Source: Chitinibacter sp. FCG-7 (GTDB taxonomy: Bacteria; Pseudomonadota; Gammaproteobacteria; Burkholderiales; Chitinibacteraceae). Taken from it: a DNA stretch of 64,000 bases. Location: NCBI RefSeq assembly GCF_040047665.1, contig NZ_CP157355.1, positions 2,666,001 through 2,730,000 on the forward strand, read 5' to 3'. Below are positions 16,048 through 24,317 of the stretch, one piece after another. How positions within the stretch are numbered: the stretch's first letter is position 1; the number at the start of each line of letters is the position of its first letter. A program made the translations under genes and the position numbers. The notes beneath the pieces were generated by a model, which was not told the origin of the DNA, did not search any database, and saw only the letters and a list, made by a program, of their open reading frames with translations.

Positions 16048-17283
16048 ATGAGCAAGCTTGCCGATTCTTCTAACCGATTATCCAGCCCCGCGCTTGCCTT
16101 GCTGTGGTTTGGCGCTGCCGTGTCGCTGGCCGAGATTTTGACCGGCACTTTTCTGGCGCCGCTGGGCTTTGAGCAGGGTGTGAAGGCCATTTTGCTGGGG
16201 CACGTCATCGGCGGCGTGCTATTCTGGCTGGCCGGTTACATCGGCGCTAAAACGGGCAAACCGGCGATGGAGACCGTGAAACTGTCTTTTGGCCAACGCG
16301 GCAGCATGATTTTCTCGCTCGCCAATGTGGTGCAGCTCGTTGGCTGGACGGCGATCATGGTTGCCTCCGGCGCGGTGGCAGCCCAATATCTGGTGCCGCA
16401 GCTCGGTCTGGCTGGCTGGTCTTTGACCATCGGCGCGCTGATCGCGCTGTGGATCGTGCTGGAATTGAAAAACATGTCGCGCCTGCAGTCGGCGACGGCG
16501 GTGTTGCTGTTTTTGCTGACCATTGCGCTGAGCTTCGTCATTTTCTCGGCACAGGCGACTGCTTTACCTGGACTGCCTACGAATGCCGCACAAACGCTGT
16601 CGTTTGGTGCTGCGGTTGAATTATCGGTCGCGATGCCGCTCTCGTGGTTGCCACTGGTCAGCGATTACACCCGCTCGGCGCGCCGTGCTGGCTGGGGAAC
16701 GACCAGCGCGACGCTGGCGTATTTTGTCGGTAGCTGCTGGATGTTCATTATTGGCCTGGGCGCGGCGCTGTTTGCCGGATCGGGCGACGTGGCGGTGATT
16801 ATGGCCTCGGCAGGCCTCGGCGTAGCGGCGATTCTGATCGTGGTGTTTTCTACCGTGACGACGACTTTTCTCGATGCCGCATCGGCCGGTATTTCCGCGG
16901 CCAGCATCAGCCCCAAACTGAATGAGCGCCACGCTGGCATCACCGCCGTTGCGCTGGGCACCGCGCTGGCGATTTTTGCGCCGGTGAATAACTTCATGGA
17001 TTTTCTGTTCCTGATCGGCTCGGTCTTCGCGCCAATGATCGCCATTCTGTGCGTGGACTTTTTCCTGCTCAAACAGGACGCCTCGCAGCAAAGCGTGAAC
17101 TGGCGCAATCTGGCGCTGTGGCTGGGCGGCTTTGCGCTGTATCGCTACTCAATGAGCTGGGATTTTGTACTGGGCAATACCTTGCCAGTCATGCTGATCG
17201 TCGCCACCGCCACACTGGCTGTAGGCCTGCTGATGCGTAAATTGCGGCCAGCAGGGGAGGTGGTTTTGGCGGGACAGGATTAA
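16048..17283 (+). CDS. cytX: Putative hydroxymethylpyrimidine transporter (NCS1 family, CytX-type)
   Basis: This 411-residue inner-membrane protein has about twelve hydrophobic segments of the nucleobase:cation symporter-1 family. Diagnostic stretches are WFGAAVSLAEILTGTFLAPLG, NVVQLVGWTAIMV, SVAMPLSWLPLVSDYTR and VFAPMIAILCVDFF. CytX proteins are predicted to import the thiamine precursor hydroxymethylpyrimidine; cytosine permease CodB is the closest alternative. No THI-box riboswitch motif is seen upstream, which weakens the thiamine link. AAGGGA precedes the ATG. Confidence 0.85.
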   Translation: MSKLADSSNRLSSPALALLWFGAAVSLAEILTGTFLAPLGFEQGVKAILLGHVIGGVLFWLAGYIGAKTGKPAMETVKLSFGQRGSMIFSLANVVQLVGWTAIMVASGAVAAQYLVPQLGLAGWSLTIGALIALWIVLELKNMSRLQSATAVLLFLLTIALSFVIFSAQATALPGLPTNAAQTLSFGAAVELSVAMPLSWLPLVSDYTRSARRAGWGTTSATLAYFVGSCWMFIIGLGAALFAGSGDVAVIMASAGLGVAAILIVVFSTVTTTFLDAASAGISAASISPKLNERHAGITAVALGTALAIFAPVNNFMDFLFLIGSVFAPMIAILCVDFFLLKQDASQQSVNWRNLALWLGGFALYRYSMSWDFVLGNTLPVMLIVATATLAVGLLMRKLRPAGEVVLAGQD

Positions 17284-17324
17284 TCCATTTTCGCTAAGCC
17301 TGCTGCACAGAGCTAAAGACTGGT

Positions 17325-17550
17325 TTTATGCGGCTGCGCCGCGAGTATTTTGAAGCGCGTTCCGCCGCGCAGACGGGCAGGGGTATTTGCTTCTGCAAAT
17401 ACCCCTGCACCCCAAAGCAGCCCCCGGCATCTGCGCGGGCTACGCCCGTTCCCTCGCTGTGGACAATCGGCAAGGCGGCGGGCTTTAACAAAACAGAGCC
17501 CGCCGAATTCCCTTGCCGCTTGTTCCTCGCTCGGCGCAGTTGCAGGGGAG
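17325..17550 (-). repeat. Structured repeat, diverged copy B1
   Basis: This is a degenerate member of the 8029/34661 repeat family in reverse orientation. Shared parts are GCGCGTTCCGCCGCGC, CACCCCAAAG.AGCCCCC, and TGCGCGGGCTACGCCCGTTC in place of the CTGCGGCCCTCCGGGC block. The central perfect stem is GGGGTATTTGC TTCT GCAAATACCCC (17380-17405). The terminal inverted repeats are not recognisable. It forms a large inverted pair with copy B2. Confidence 0.65.
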
Positions 17551-17644
17551 TCCATGCAGACCAAATATTGCGGCATATACCTGCCGTAGTGTGGCTCTAT
17601 GAAGCAATCATGATCTGGATTTCGACGATATACCCCATGCACAT

Positions 17645-17890
17645 TTAGTCCGCGCTCTGTGGGCTGGGGCTTTAAATTCCCTGTCGCCCATCGCCGAAGG
17701 AGTGGAGCGAGACAAATGGCTTTATCATTTGGCTCGCGACCGACTGAGGGTAGCCCGGAGGGCCGCAGGCGGGGGGCTCCTTTGGGGTGTAGGGGGCTTT
17801 GGAGAAGCAAAGCCCCCTACCTGCCCGCGCGGCGGAACGCGCATAAAGACATCGTGCCGAAGGCACTGAAAATCATTACAATCATTGAAA
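17645..17890 (+). repeat. Structured repeat, copy B2
   Basis: It matches copy C in the same orientation: CCTGTCGCCCATCGCCGA, GGAGTGGAGCGAGACAAA, GGCTTTA.C.TTTGGCTC, GACCGA.TGAGGG, GCCCGGAGGGCCGCAGGC, then CATCGTGCCGAAGGCACT. The central stem is GTAGGGGGCTTTG/CAAAGCCCCCTAC (17789-17820), different in sequence from the other copies. Together with B1 it fills most of the 780-base gene-free region after cytX. Confidence 0.75.
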
Positions 17891-17898
17891 AAACCGCT

Positions 17899-18013
17899 GG
17901 CTGCAATCGGTCAGAAGCGGAAGTAATACTCAGCTTATTCATGCCAGAATGAGTGTCAGCAATCCTTCTGATAACAGACGCCATAATAGAATTTCACTTG
18001 TAGCATTAGGCCT
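17899..18013 (+). repeat. Cassette left flank, copy 1
   Basis: Bases 17899-17981 match 60754-60836 at 69 of 83 positions (GGCTGCA.TCGG.CAGAAGCGG, TTCATGCC.GAATGAGT, CTGATA.CAGACGC). Both blocks are followed within about 30 bases by GC(A/G)TTAG(G/A)C, which resembles the integron attC core GTTRRRY, and then by a small AT-rich gene. The hairpin TAGGCCTCA/TGAGGCCTA (18007-18029) follows directly. Confidence 0.65.
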
Positions 18014-18066
18014 CAATGAGTGAGGCCTACTTAATAGGTAGGCGACATTACAGGTTAGGAAATACC

Positions 18067-18453
18067 ATGTTTGAAATTGAGATTTTTGTAGAGAAAGATA
18101 AGGAAAATCAACTTCCAATCCCTACCGTTTGGCGTCCAATTTTTGTCAAAATTGTCGATGCCTTTGTGAAAAAAGACTATTCCCTTTCCTGCGAAATCGA
18201 CGGCGTTGCTTTAGTTTCTAAAGAGACGGCCAACCAGATTAAAGAGTACATCGAAGATTATGGGGAAGAGTTAATTCAGCTCCCTAATGAAACATGGGAA
18301 TCTTCAATATGCATTTTTGTGGGCGGTTACTGGGACATACTTATTGATTTATGGACTGCTGGTGAAGGGCGTAGTGATTTAGTGCTTGGTGCAAGGATTT
18401 CAGAAAGCGCAAATGGCTACATAGTTGCTATTGAAATGGTCTATGTGCCATAA
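18067..18453 (+). CDS. Small hypothetical protein, DUF7668-like, in a cassette-like insertion
   Basis: The 128-residue acidic protein contains VWRPIFVKIVDAFVKKDYSL, ETANQIKEYIEDYGEELIQL and WDILIDLWTAGEGRSDLVL, resembling the DUF7668 family of unknown function. I chose ATG 18067, preceded by TTAGGAAATACC; the frame extends to ATG 18016, which falls in the loop of a perfect hairpin. The gene is clearly richer in A+T than its neighbours. It is bounded on both sides by sequences that also bound the unrelated gene at 60938, so it is probably a mobile cassette. Confidence 0.72.
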   Translation: MFEIEIFVEKDKENQLPIPTVWRPIFVKIVDAFVKKDYSLSCEIDGVALVSKETANQIKEYIEDYGEELIQLPNETWESSICIFVGGYWDILIDLWTAGEGRSDLVLGARISESANGYIVAIEMVYVP

Positions 18454-18470
18454 GAGGTCTGCAAAAGCGC

Positions 18471-18570
18471 CTAACAAGGCATTCAACCGGATTGACCGAG
18501 ACGTGGCAGCTTCACATCCATTACCAGACACTCATGGTGCCGATAATTGAGTATCGGCACTGGGTCGCCC
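18471..18570 (+). repeat. Cassette right flank, copy 1
   Basis: GCCTAACAAGGCATTCAACC fits the 5' half of an integron attC site (core RYYYAAC followed by TTCAA.CCGGA). From there to about 18570 the sequence resembles 61247-61340: ATTCAACCGGA, GTGGCAGCTTCACATC.ATT, TCATG.TGC, and TCGGCA.TGG.TCG. It separates the DUF7668-like gene from the oxidoreductase gene. Confidence 0.6.
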
Positions 18571-18607
18571 GCGGCCTCGTTCCAATTAACTCCAAAAAGC
18601 CCATCCC

Positions 18608-19594
18608 ATGCTCGCCATCACCGCCACCAATCACACACTCCAACTCACCGATCACCCAATCCCAAACCCTGCCGCGACGCAGTTGCTGGTCAAGGTCGCT
18701 GCGGCGGGGGTGAATCGTGCTGATTTGATGCAGGCGCAGGGCAAGTATCCGCCGCTGCCGGGGGAGTCGGAGATTCTGGGGCTGGAGATTGCGGGCGAGG
18801 TGGTGGCCCTTGGTCAGGGCGTGACGGATTTTAAGGTTGGCGACAAAGTGTTTGGCTTGGTCGCAGGTGGGGCTTATGCGGGGTATTGCCTGCTGGAGCA
18901 ATCACTATCTATTCTGCAGCCCAATACCCTTGATGCCGTGGCGGCGGCCAGCTTGCCGGAAGCGTGGATGACGGCGTGGCTCAATCTGGTAGAGATTGGT
19001 CAGTTACAGCTTGATCACCACCGAGCGGGGCAGCCCACAAAGCGGGTGCTGATTCATGCCGGAGCCAGCGGTGTGGGTGCGGCGGCGATTCAACTGGCCA
19101 AATCGCTGGGCGCTTGGGTCGCGGTGACGACGAGTTCGCCGCACAAGCAGGCGTTCTGCCGCGAGCTGGGGGCCGATCTGGTGATTGATTATCGCGCAAC
19201 GGATTTTGCTGCCGAGATGAGAGCCGCTGGTGGCGCGGATCTGATTCTGGATACCGTGGGCGGCAGTTATCTAGCCGCGAATCAGCGCTGCTTGAATCGT
19301 GACGGCCTGATGGTGGTCATCGGCCTGCTCGGCGGCGTTGAGGCGCAGCTTAATTTGGGCGTGCTGCTGGTCAAGCGCCAACGCATTGCCGGATCGACGC
19401 TGCGTAGCCAGCCGCTGGCGGTAAAGGCGCAGCTGGCGCGGGCTTTGCGCGAGCACATTGTGCCTCGCATTGTGAAGGGCGAGTATCGCGTTACGCTGGA
19501 TCGCACCTTTGAGCTGGCGCAGGCGGCGCAGGCGCATGCCTATCTGGCGGATAATCAGAATCTGGGCAAGGTGGTGCTGCGCGTTGCAGAGTGA
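18608..19594 (+). CDS. NAD(P)H:quinone oxidoreductase (zinc-free MDR family)
   Basis: The 328-residue protein follows the QOR/PIG3 class of medium-chain dehydrogenases. The GroES-like N-terminal part has VAAAGVNRADLMQAQGKYP and LGLEIAGEVVALG. The Rossmann part has VLIHAGASGVGAAAIQLAKSLGA near residues 147-169, and the end has NLGKVVLRV. The catalytic-zinc ligands of alcohol dehydrogenases are absent. It probably reduces quinones or activated alkenes with NADPH. No clear Shine-Dalgarno precedes ATG 18608. Confidence 0.9.
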   Translation: MLAITATNHTLQLTDHPIPNPAATQLLVKVAAAGVNRADLMQAQGKYPPLPGESEILGLEIAGEVVALGQGVTDFKVGDKVFGLVAGGAYAGYCLLEQSLSILQPNTLDAVAAASLPEAWMTAWLNLVEIGQLQLDHHRAGQPTKRVLIHAGASGVGAAAIQLAKSLGAWVAVTTSSPHKQAFCRELGADLVIDYRATDFAAEMRAAGGADLILDTVGGSYLAANQRCLNRDGLMVVIGLLGGVEAQLNLGVLLVKRQRIAGSTLRSQPLAVKAQLARALREHIVPRIVKGEYRVTLDRTFELAQAAQAHAYLADNQNLGKVVLRVAE

Positions 19595-19612
19595 GGGTTG
19601 ATCGCTGCCAAT

Positions 19613-19646
19613 GAAAAAAGCCACCCGCTGGTGGGCGGTGTGGCTT
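19613..19646 (-). terminator. Terminator for the small minus-strand gene
   Basis: On the minus strand, AAGCCAC and GTGGCTT pair around a loop with an internal CGC/GCG, followed by a T-run. It lies between two convergent genes. Confidence 0.65.
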
Positions 19647-19668
19647 GGACTAAGGGTTGCGCTTGCGT

Positions 19669-19861
19669 TTAGCGCGATTTGCGCAAGGCGGCAATTTGTC
19701 GGGCAAACAGCCCTCGGCGGATCAGTTCAAGTTGCATCAAGCTTTTCAGGCGGCGGGCGGTTTGGTAGAGGTAGCTTTGCGGTTGGGCTTGCTGCATGAC
19801 CGCGGTGCTTTGCTCTTCAATGGTAATCAGCTCGATTGGTTCCAGAGATTTAGGGTTCATC
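19669..19861 (-). CDS. Small hypothetical protein (63 aa)
   Basis: ATG at 19861 is preceded by TTTGGAGTGCGCG, a good ribosome-binding site, and the frame is followed by a terminator. These two signals are the main reason to accept it. The product begins MNPKSLEPIELITIEEQSTA and ends with a basic, probably helical half (LKSLMQLELIRRGLFARQIAALRKS). No family is recognised. A longer reading from 19947 is possible but lacks a site. Confidence 0.55.
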
Positions 19862-20107
19862 GCGCACTCCAAATTAATGACGGTACGCTTAAGTATATGA
19901 ATGGATGATGTTTTGTTGGTGTAAGCCGATGTGCGGCTATGCTGCACACCGGCTGTCGGAGACTAGGGGCTAGGAGTGAAAAAAAGCGTCGCTCGGGCAG
20001 ATAAATCGCCACCATCGACCTTGACGCGGGCTTTATCAGCGTTTAGTCATTCTTCAGCGTCAAATTGCTCGCCATCCACCAGCCTTGCCACCGTTTTCAA
20101 TGGCCCA

Positions 20108-20743
20108 TCAGGCCGTAGTGCTCAAGCCCACTGTATCGCCAGAAGGCAGGCCTTCTTTTTCCCAGCGATCAAATTCGCCCATGATCGCTTCATAAGTTTT
20201 CTGGCTAATCTCCGGCAAAGTGCCGCCCAGAACCTCTTTGGCAGAGTCAAAGCCTTCCTGTACGGCCGCGCGGATTTTTTCCAGATTGGCCGGATCATCG
20301 CCAATGGCAAATTTGGCAAAGCTTAAAATCCGTTCGGCCACTTTTTTCACGCCAAACTCGCCGTCTTCGGCAATGGCTGCTTTGGCCGCGTCAATGGTGG
20401 ATTGATCGGCATTCAATTTTTGCTCGCCGCTGACCACCAGCGTGAAATCCAGCCCTTGCTCTTCAACCAGATTGCGTACCAGATTGATCAGGCTTTCGGC
20501 TTGCTTTTGCGATTGCGCCAGCAGGGTTTCCAGATCGGGCGGCACAATGCGCGGATTTTTGCTATTGGCGCTGCCGGGTTTGTCGTAAGTCAGTGCCTCG
20601 GCGGGCTCGCCATTGAGCTCCACTTTTTCCTGCTCAACTGGGCTTTCCTTGGTGGCTGCGCTGGTCTGGCTACTGCTGCTGCGCAGCGTGACGGCGCTGC
20701 TGCTACTGACATTCACGTTGAGATTGCTGATTGTGCTGCTCAT
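20108..20743 (-). CDS. Hypothetical protein, DUF5610-like C-terminal region
   Basis: The 211-residue protein has a Ser/Thr-rich, disordered N-terminus (about residues 1-60). Its ordered C-terminal region ends AERILSFAKFAIGDDPANLE, then VQEGFDSAKEVLGGTLPEIS and TYEAIMGEFDRWEKEG, which fits my memory of DUF5610. There is no signal peptide and no membrane segment. It precedes a binding-protein gene on the same strand by 88 bases. Function unknown. Confidence 0.72.
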   Translation of the reverse strand: MSSTISNLNVNVSSSSAVTLRSSSSQTSAATKESPVEQEKVELNGEPAEALTYDKPGSANSKNPRIVPPDLETLLAQSQKQAESLINLVRNLVEEQGLDFTLVVSGEQKLNADQSTIDAAKAAIAEDGEFGVKKVAERILSFAKFAIGDDPANLEKIRAAVQEGFDSAKEVLGGTLPEISQKTYEAIMGEFDRWEKEGLPSGDTVGLSTTA

Positions 20744-20830
20744 GATGACACCTCATCGAAATGGCTTGGTTTCTCTGTGATTATCGGCAGTTTCAGCGGC
20801 AAACTAAGGCTGAAATTGGCTTGGATGGTC

Positions 20831-21667
20831 TTATTTGCTGCTTTTTGGCGATTTGTTCTGACCAGCGGCAAGCGGGTGGTTCAGAATGCGCTGAACTTCA
20901 AAGTCGGGCAGGTAGCGACCCAGAATCCGCTCCAGCGTGCCATCGTCGCGAATCTCGCGCAGTAGCGCGTTCCACGCCTGAATATCCTGCGTGTTGAAAT
21001 GCTGTTTGGAAAAAATCAGCCTGGCCGCAATGCCCCGATCGGCCGGTGCCCAGTCACGAATCGCTGGGCGGGTTTCAAATGCGATACTGCGCAAATAATA
21101 GGTATACGCCGAAGGATGGGCAAAAATGCCCTGCACCTTGCCGCTGCTAAGCCATTCAAACAGCTGCTGGCTGTCCTGCGCTTCATCAATCCGCTGCTGG
21201 CTGACCAGCTGGCGGATAAACGGCTCCAGCTGTTCGCCGTGTAAAAAAGACTTCACCTTGCCCCAGCGCAGCTTGGGCGCGGCCAGAAAATCTTTCGGCT
21301 CGGGGTATTGCGCTGCAATTGCTGCGGGCAGCACGGCCATGTTTTTCTGGATCAGGTAGGGCTCGCTAAAGTAGACAAATTGCTCACGCTCTGGTGCTTG
21401 CAGGCCGGATACGCTCATCATCAGGCTGCCATTTTTAAGCTCTTGCCAGATGTGTGCGCGGATCAGTACCTGAATGTTGAATTCACAACGGCTACGGCGT
21501 GCCAGCTCCTGCACCAGATCAGCGTCAATGCCTTTGTTTTTATGAAAAAACAGGCCAAATTCGTGCAGGCCAATGCTGATGGCTTGCGGGCAGCGCGGCT
21601 GCGCGCCAAGCAGGCTGGAATACAGCAGGATCATCAGGGGTATATGGATGCAGGCTTTATTCATCAT
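20831..21667 (-). CDS. Periplasmic solute-binding protein (SBP_bac_3-like), orphan
   Basis: The 278-residue exported protein has a signal peptide (CIHIPLMILLYSSLLGAQP) and a two-lobe amino-acid-binding-protein pattern. AISIGLHEFGLFFHKNKGID, LMMSVSGLQAPEREQFVYFS and YLIQKNMAVLP belong to lobe one. WLSSGKVQGIFAHPSAYTYY and LREIRDDGTLERILGRYLPD complete the fold. AAGGAAAGCC precedes the ATG pair. No transporter genes are adjacent; it is the third orphan of this type in the window. Ligand unknown. Confidence 0.82.
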   Translation of the reverse strand: MMNKACIHIPLMILLYSSLLGAQPRCPQAISIGLHEFGLFFHKNKGIDADLVQELARRSRCEFNIQVLIRAHIWQELKNGSLMMSVSGLQAPEREQFVYFSEPYLIQKNMAVLPAAIAAQYPEPKDFLAAPKLRWGKVKSFLHGEQLEPFIRQLVSQQRIDEAQDSQQLFEWLSSGKVQGIFAHPSAYTYYLRSIAFETRPAIRDWAPADRGIAARLIFSKQHFNTQDIQAWNALLREIRDDGTLERILGRYLPDFEVQRILNHPLAAGQNKSPKSSK

Positions 21668-21857
21668 GGCTTTCCTTGATATACATCCCTCTGTATTTGC
21701 CGTATACCGCCTAATTATTTCACTATAGATTCAAGACCCTAGCCGGGAAAATGCCGATCCGCTGTAAGGTCGGCACTGCAGCGCATCCGGCTTGCTCAAT
21801 TGATAGAACGAACGTACACTTTAATGCTCTGGCAGATCGGCTGAGGCAGGAGGGGCG

Positions 21858-22907
21858 GTGCGCAAAATTATTCATATCGACTGCGATTGCTTTTACGCGG
21901 CAGTGGAAATGCGCGATCGCCCCGAGCTGCGCGAGTTGCCGATTGCCATTGGCGGCTCGCCCGAGCAGCGCGGTGTGATTTCAACGTGCAATTATCCGGC
22001 GCGTCGTTTCGGTATTCACTCGGCCATGCCGACCAAATGGGCGCTGCGGCAATGTCCGAATCTGATTTTGCTGCCGCATTCATTCGAGCGCTATCGCGAT
22101 GCTTCGCGCCGCGTGCAGGCGATTTTTGCTGATTACACCGAGCGCATCGAGCCGCTGTCGCTGGATGAAGCTTATCTTGATGTCAGCGATCTGCCGCATT
22201 GCCACGGCAGCGCCACGCTGATGGCGCAAGAAATCCGCGCGCGGATTGAAGCTGAAGTTGGCATTACCGCCAGCGCGGGGATTGCGCCCAATAAACTGCT
22301 CGCCAAAATCGCCAGCGATTGGCGCAAGCCCAATGGGCAATTTGTGATTACGCCCGATGAGGTTGCCGCATTTATGCCGGCCTTGCCGGTGGGCAAACTG
22401 TGGGGCATCGGCAAAGTGACGGCGGGTAAGCTGGCTAGGCTGGGCTTGAATACCTGCGGCGATGTGCAGGCGTGGTCGCATGCCGATTTGCTGCGGGTGT
22501 TGGGGCGCTTGGGCGAATCCTTGTATTGGCAAAGCCGGGGCATTGACGAGCGGCCAGTGGCGCGCAGCGACAAGCGTAAATCGCTGTCGGTGGAGCACAC
22601 TTATAATCAAGATTTACCCGATTTGGCTGCGTGTATGGCCAAATTGCCCTCACTGTATGCCGATTTTAGCCAGCGCCAGAGCCGTTCGCAGCGTGATACC
22701 CCACATAAAGCCTTTGTCAAAATCAAGTTTCACGATTTTACCCAGACGACGATGGAGTGCATTTGCCCTACGCCCGATCCGGCGGTGTTTGCCACGCTGC
22801 TTAGGCAAGCCTGGCAACGTGGCGCCAAGCCGGTGCGTCTGCTCGGGGTTGGTGTGCGTTTTGCCGAGCAGCGCGCCGCTGCGCCGCAAAATCTAAGCTT
22901 GTGGTAA
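21858..22907 (+). CDS. dinB: DNA polymerase IV (Y family)
   Basis: The 349-residue translesion polymerase has the catalytic parts HIDCDCFYAAVEMRD at 6-20 and PLSLDEAYLDVSDL near 101-114. The helix-hairpin-helix segment LWGIGKVTAGKLARLG and little-finger stretch KRKSLSVEHTYNQDL are also present. The C-terminus QNLSLW fits the beta-clamp binding peptide. It starts with GTG at 21858 behind GGAGGGG. No LexA box was recognised upstream. Its 3' end overlaps the convergent PAP2 gene by 15 bases. Confidence 0.94.
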   Translation: MRKIIHIDCDCFYAAVEMRDRPELRELPIAIGGSPEQRGVISTCNYPARRFGIHSAMPTKWALRQCPNLILLPHSFERYRDASRRVQAIFADYTERIEPLSLDEAYLDVSDLPHCHGSATLMAQEIRARIEAEVGITASAGIAPNKLLAKIASDWRKPNGQFVITPDEVAAFMPALPVGKLWGIGKVTAGKLARLGLNTCGDVQAWSHADLLRVLGRLGESLYWQSRGIDERPVARSDKRKSLSVEHTYNQDLPDLAACMAKLPSLYADFSQRQSRSQRDTPHKAFVKIKFHDFTQTTMECICPTPDPAVFATLLRQAWQRGAKPVRLLGVGVRFAEQRAAAPQNLSLW

Positions 22908-23594
22908 GCGCCGTGTGGCAGGCTGGTAGATCAAACTCAGCGCGCACAGCAGGCTGCTGGCGAGCAGATAGCCCGCGATGACATCGGTAAAGTAATGCAC
23001 GCCCAGTACCAGTCGGGCAGCGCCGGCTGCCATCGTCCAGCTGGCGGCCAATACCCACCACAGCCAGCGCCGCTGCGGCCAGTGCCGACTCATGATCAAT
23101 GCCAGCGCGCAAGATAGCGTCAGCGCTGCCATCGCATGCCCGCTGGGCAGCGAATAGCCGCTGGCATACACCAGATGCTCCCACGCCGGGCGGCTGCGCT
23201 CGTAATGATTTTTCAGCAGCGAGTTGAGCAGCCAGCTGCCCACCCCGGCAGCCACCAGAAATGCCACGCCGCGCATATCCCGGTATTGGCGGCCAATCAG
23301 GGCGCTCGCAGCCAGAATCAGCAAGACACAGCCTACGCCACCGCCAATCTGGCTGAGCCAGCGGCTTAATTGCACGGATGCATCGCTGTGCGCATACGCC
23401 CATTGACCCAGCAGGGCGTCGAGATGGGCCAAGGTGGCGTAATGCTGTAGGAGCAGCCAGCAAGCCAGCGCAGTGCTGGCGCTGGCAATCAGGCGGCGGA
23501 GTGGGTAGAGCGCTGTCACGGTGGGCGAAGTCTTTTGCTGGGAGTCGGCACAAAACTTAAGCGCTTTTGCGCGATTTGACCCGGTATTTTTCAC
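22893..23594 (-). CDS. PAP2-family membrane phosphatase
   Basis: The protein of about 233 residues has five to six hydrophobic helices and the three-part phosphatase signature: LKNHYERSRP, SGYSLPSGHAMAA and RLVLGVHYFTDVIAGYLLA. Such enzymes dephosphorylate undecaprenyl diphosphate, phosphatidate or phosphatidylglycerophosphate; which one is not evident. The start is inferred as GTG 23594, which overlaps the TGA of the upstream methyltransferase as GTGA, implying translational coupling. A later GTG about 75 bases downstream is possible. Confidence 0.82.
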   Translation of the reverse strand: MKNTGSNRAKALKFCADSQQKTSPTVTALYPLRRLIASASTALACWLLLQHYATLAHLDALLGQWAYAHSDASVQLSRWLSQIGGGVGCVLLILAASALIGRQYRDMRGVAFLVAAGVGSWLLNSLLKNHYERSRPAWEHLVYASGYSLPSGHAMAALTLSCALALIMSRHWPQRRWLWWVLAASWTMAAGAARLVLGVHYFTDVIAGYLLASSLLCALSLIYQPATRRLPQA

Positions 23595-24301
23595 GCCTGA
23601 ATAATGAACACGGTAGGGCGCTTGTTGATATTGGGCTCGGCGCGTTTTTTCCACTGGGCGGCTTCCAGCGTCAGGATTTCCTGTGCTGGCAAGGTCATAT
23701 CGCACGCCACCGTGAGCCGGGTGCTGCCTTTTAGCCCATCACGCAGTGCTTGAAAGAGCGCCAGATTGCGGTACGGCGTTTCAATAAAAATTTCAGCCTG
23801 ATTTTCTTTGGCCGAGCTCGCTTCCAATTGGCGCAGCGCTTGCAGGCGGCCTGCAGTATCGGAGGGCAGATAGCCATTAAAACGGAATTTTTGCCCGTTT
23901 GCGCCCGAGCCCATCAGCGCCAGTAGCAAGGACGAAGGGCCAACCAGGGGCGCGACTTTGATCCCGCGCTGATGCGCCAGCTGCACCAGCCGCGCGCCCG
24001 GATCGGCCACGCCAGGGCAGCCCGCTTCGCTCATCAGGCCGACGTCAAAGCCTTCAAGCAGCGGCTTGAGCAGCGCCGACACTTCATGATCCTTGGTGTG
24101 CTCGGATAATTCCTGCATCCACAAACTGCGCAGCTCATGCGGCGTGTCGAACATTTTCAAATGCGCACGCGTGGTTTTGGCGTTTTCAACGACAAAGTGC
24201 GTCAACTGCCTGGCGGTTTGAATCACGTCAGCGGGCAGAATATTGCTCAAGGTATCGCCGCCCATTGGAACGGGGATTAGATATAGAGTACCAGTCATCA
24301 T
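23591..24301 (-). CDS. SAM-dependent methyltransferase, tetrapyrrole methylase family (RsmI-related)
   Basis: The protein of about 235 residues begins MMTGTLYLIPVPMGGDTLSN and has TP-methylase landmarks: GLMSEAGCPGVADPGARLVQ, APLVGPSSLLLALMGSG, QAEIFIETPYRN and RPTVFIIQA. It belongs to the same fold group as 16S rRNA 2'-O-methyltransferase RsmI, but the usual RsmI start (LYVVATPIGNL) is changed and the C-terminal RsmI extension is missing. It may be a paralogue with another substrate. The frame extends to 24358 but the family start is at 24301 or 24298. Confidence 0.8.
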   Translation of the reverse strand: MMTGTLYLIPVPMGGDTLSNILPADVIQTARQLTHFVVENAKTTRAHLKMFDTPHELRSLWMQELSEHTKDHEVSALLKPLLEGFDVGLMSEAGCPGVADPGARLVQLAHQRGIKVAPLVGPSSLLLALMGSGANGQKFRFNGYLPSDTAGRLQALRQLEASSAKENQAEIFIETPYRNLALFQALRDGLKGSTRLTVACDMTLPAQEILTLEAAQWKKRAEPNINKRPTVFIIQA

Positions 24302-24317
24302 GAAATTCTTTTTGAAA

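Noticed and set aside
17313..17810. Open frames of 100-165 codons in the cytX-cassette interval
   Set aside because: They lie inside the inverted repeat pair B1/B2 and depend on its GC-rich palindromes; none has a ribosome-binding site.
19976..20326. Plus-strand frame opposite the DUF5610-like gene
   Set aside because: No ribosome-binding site and mostly antisense to the better-supported minus-strand gene.
22801..23553. 250-codon minus-strand frame overlapping dinB and the PAP2 gene
   Set aside because: It is out of frame with the PAP2 protein, whose signature motifs lie in the other frame.
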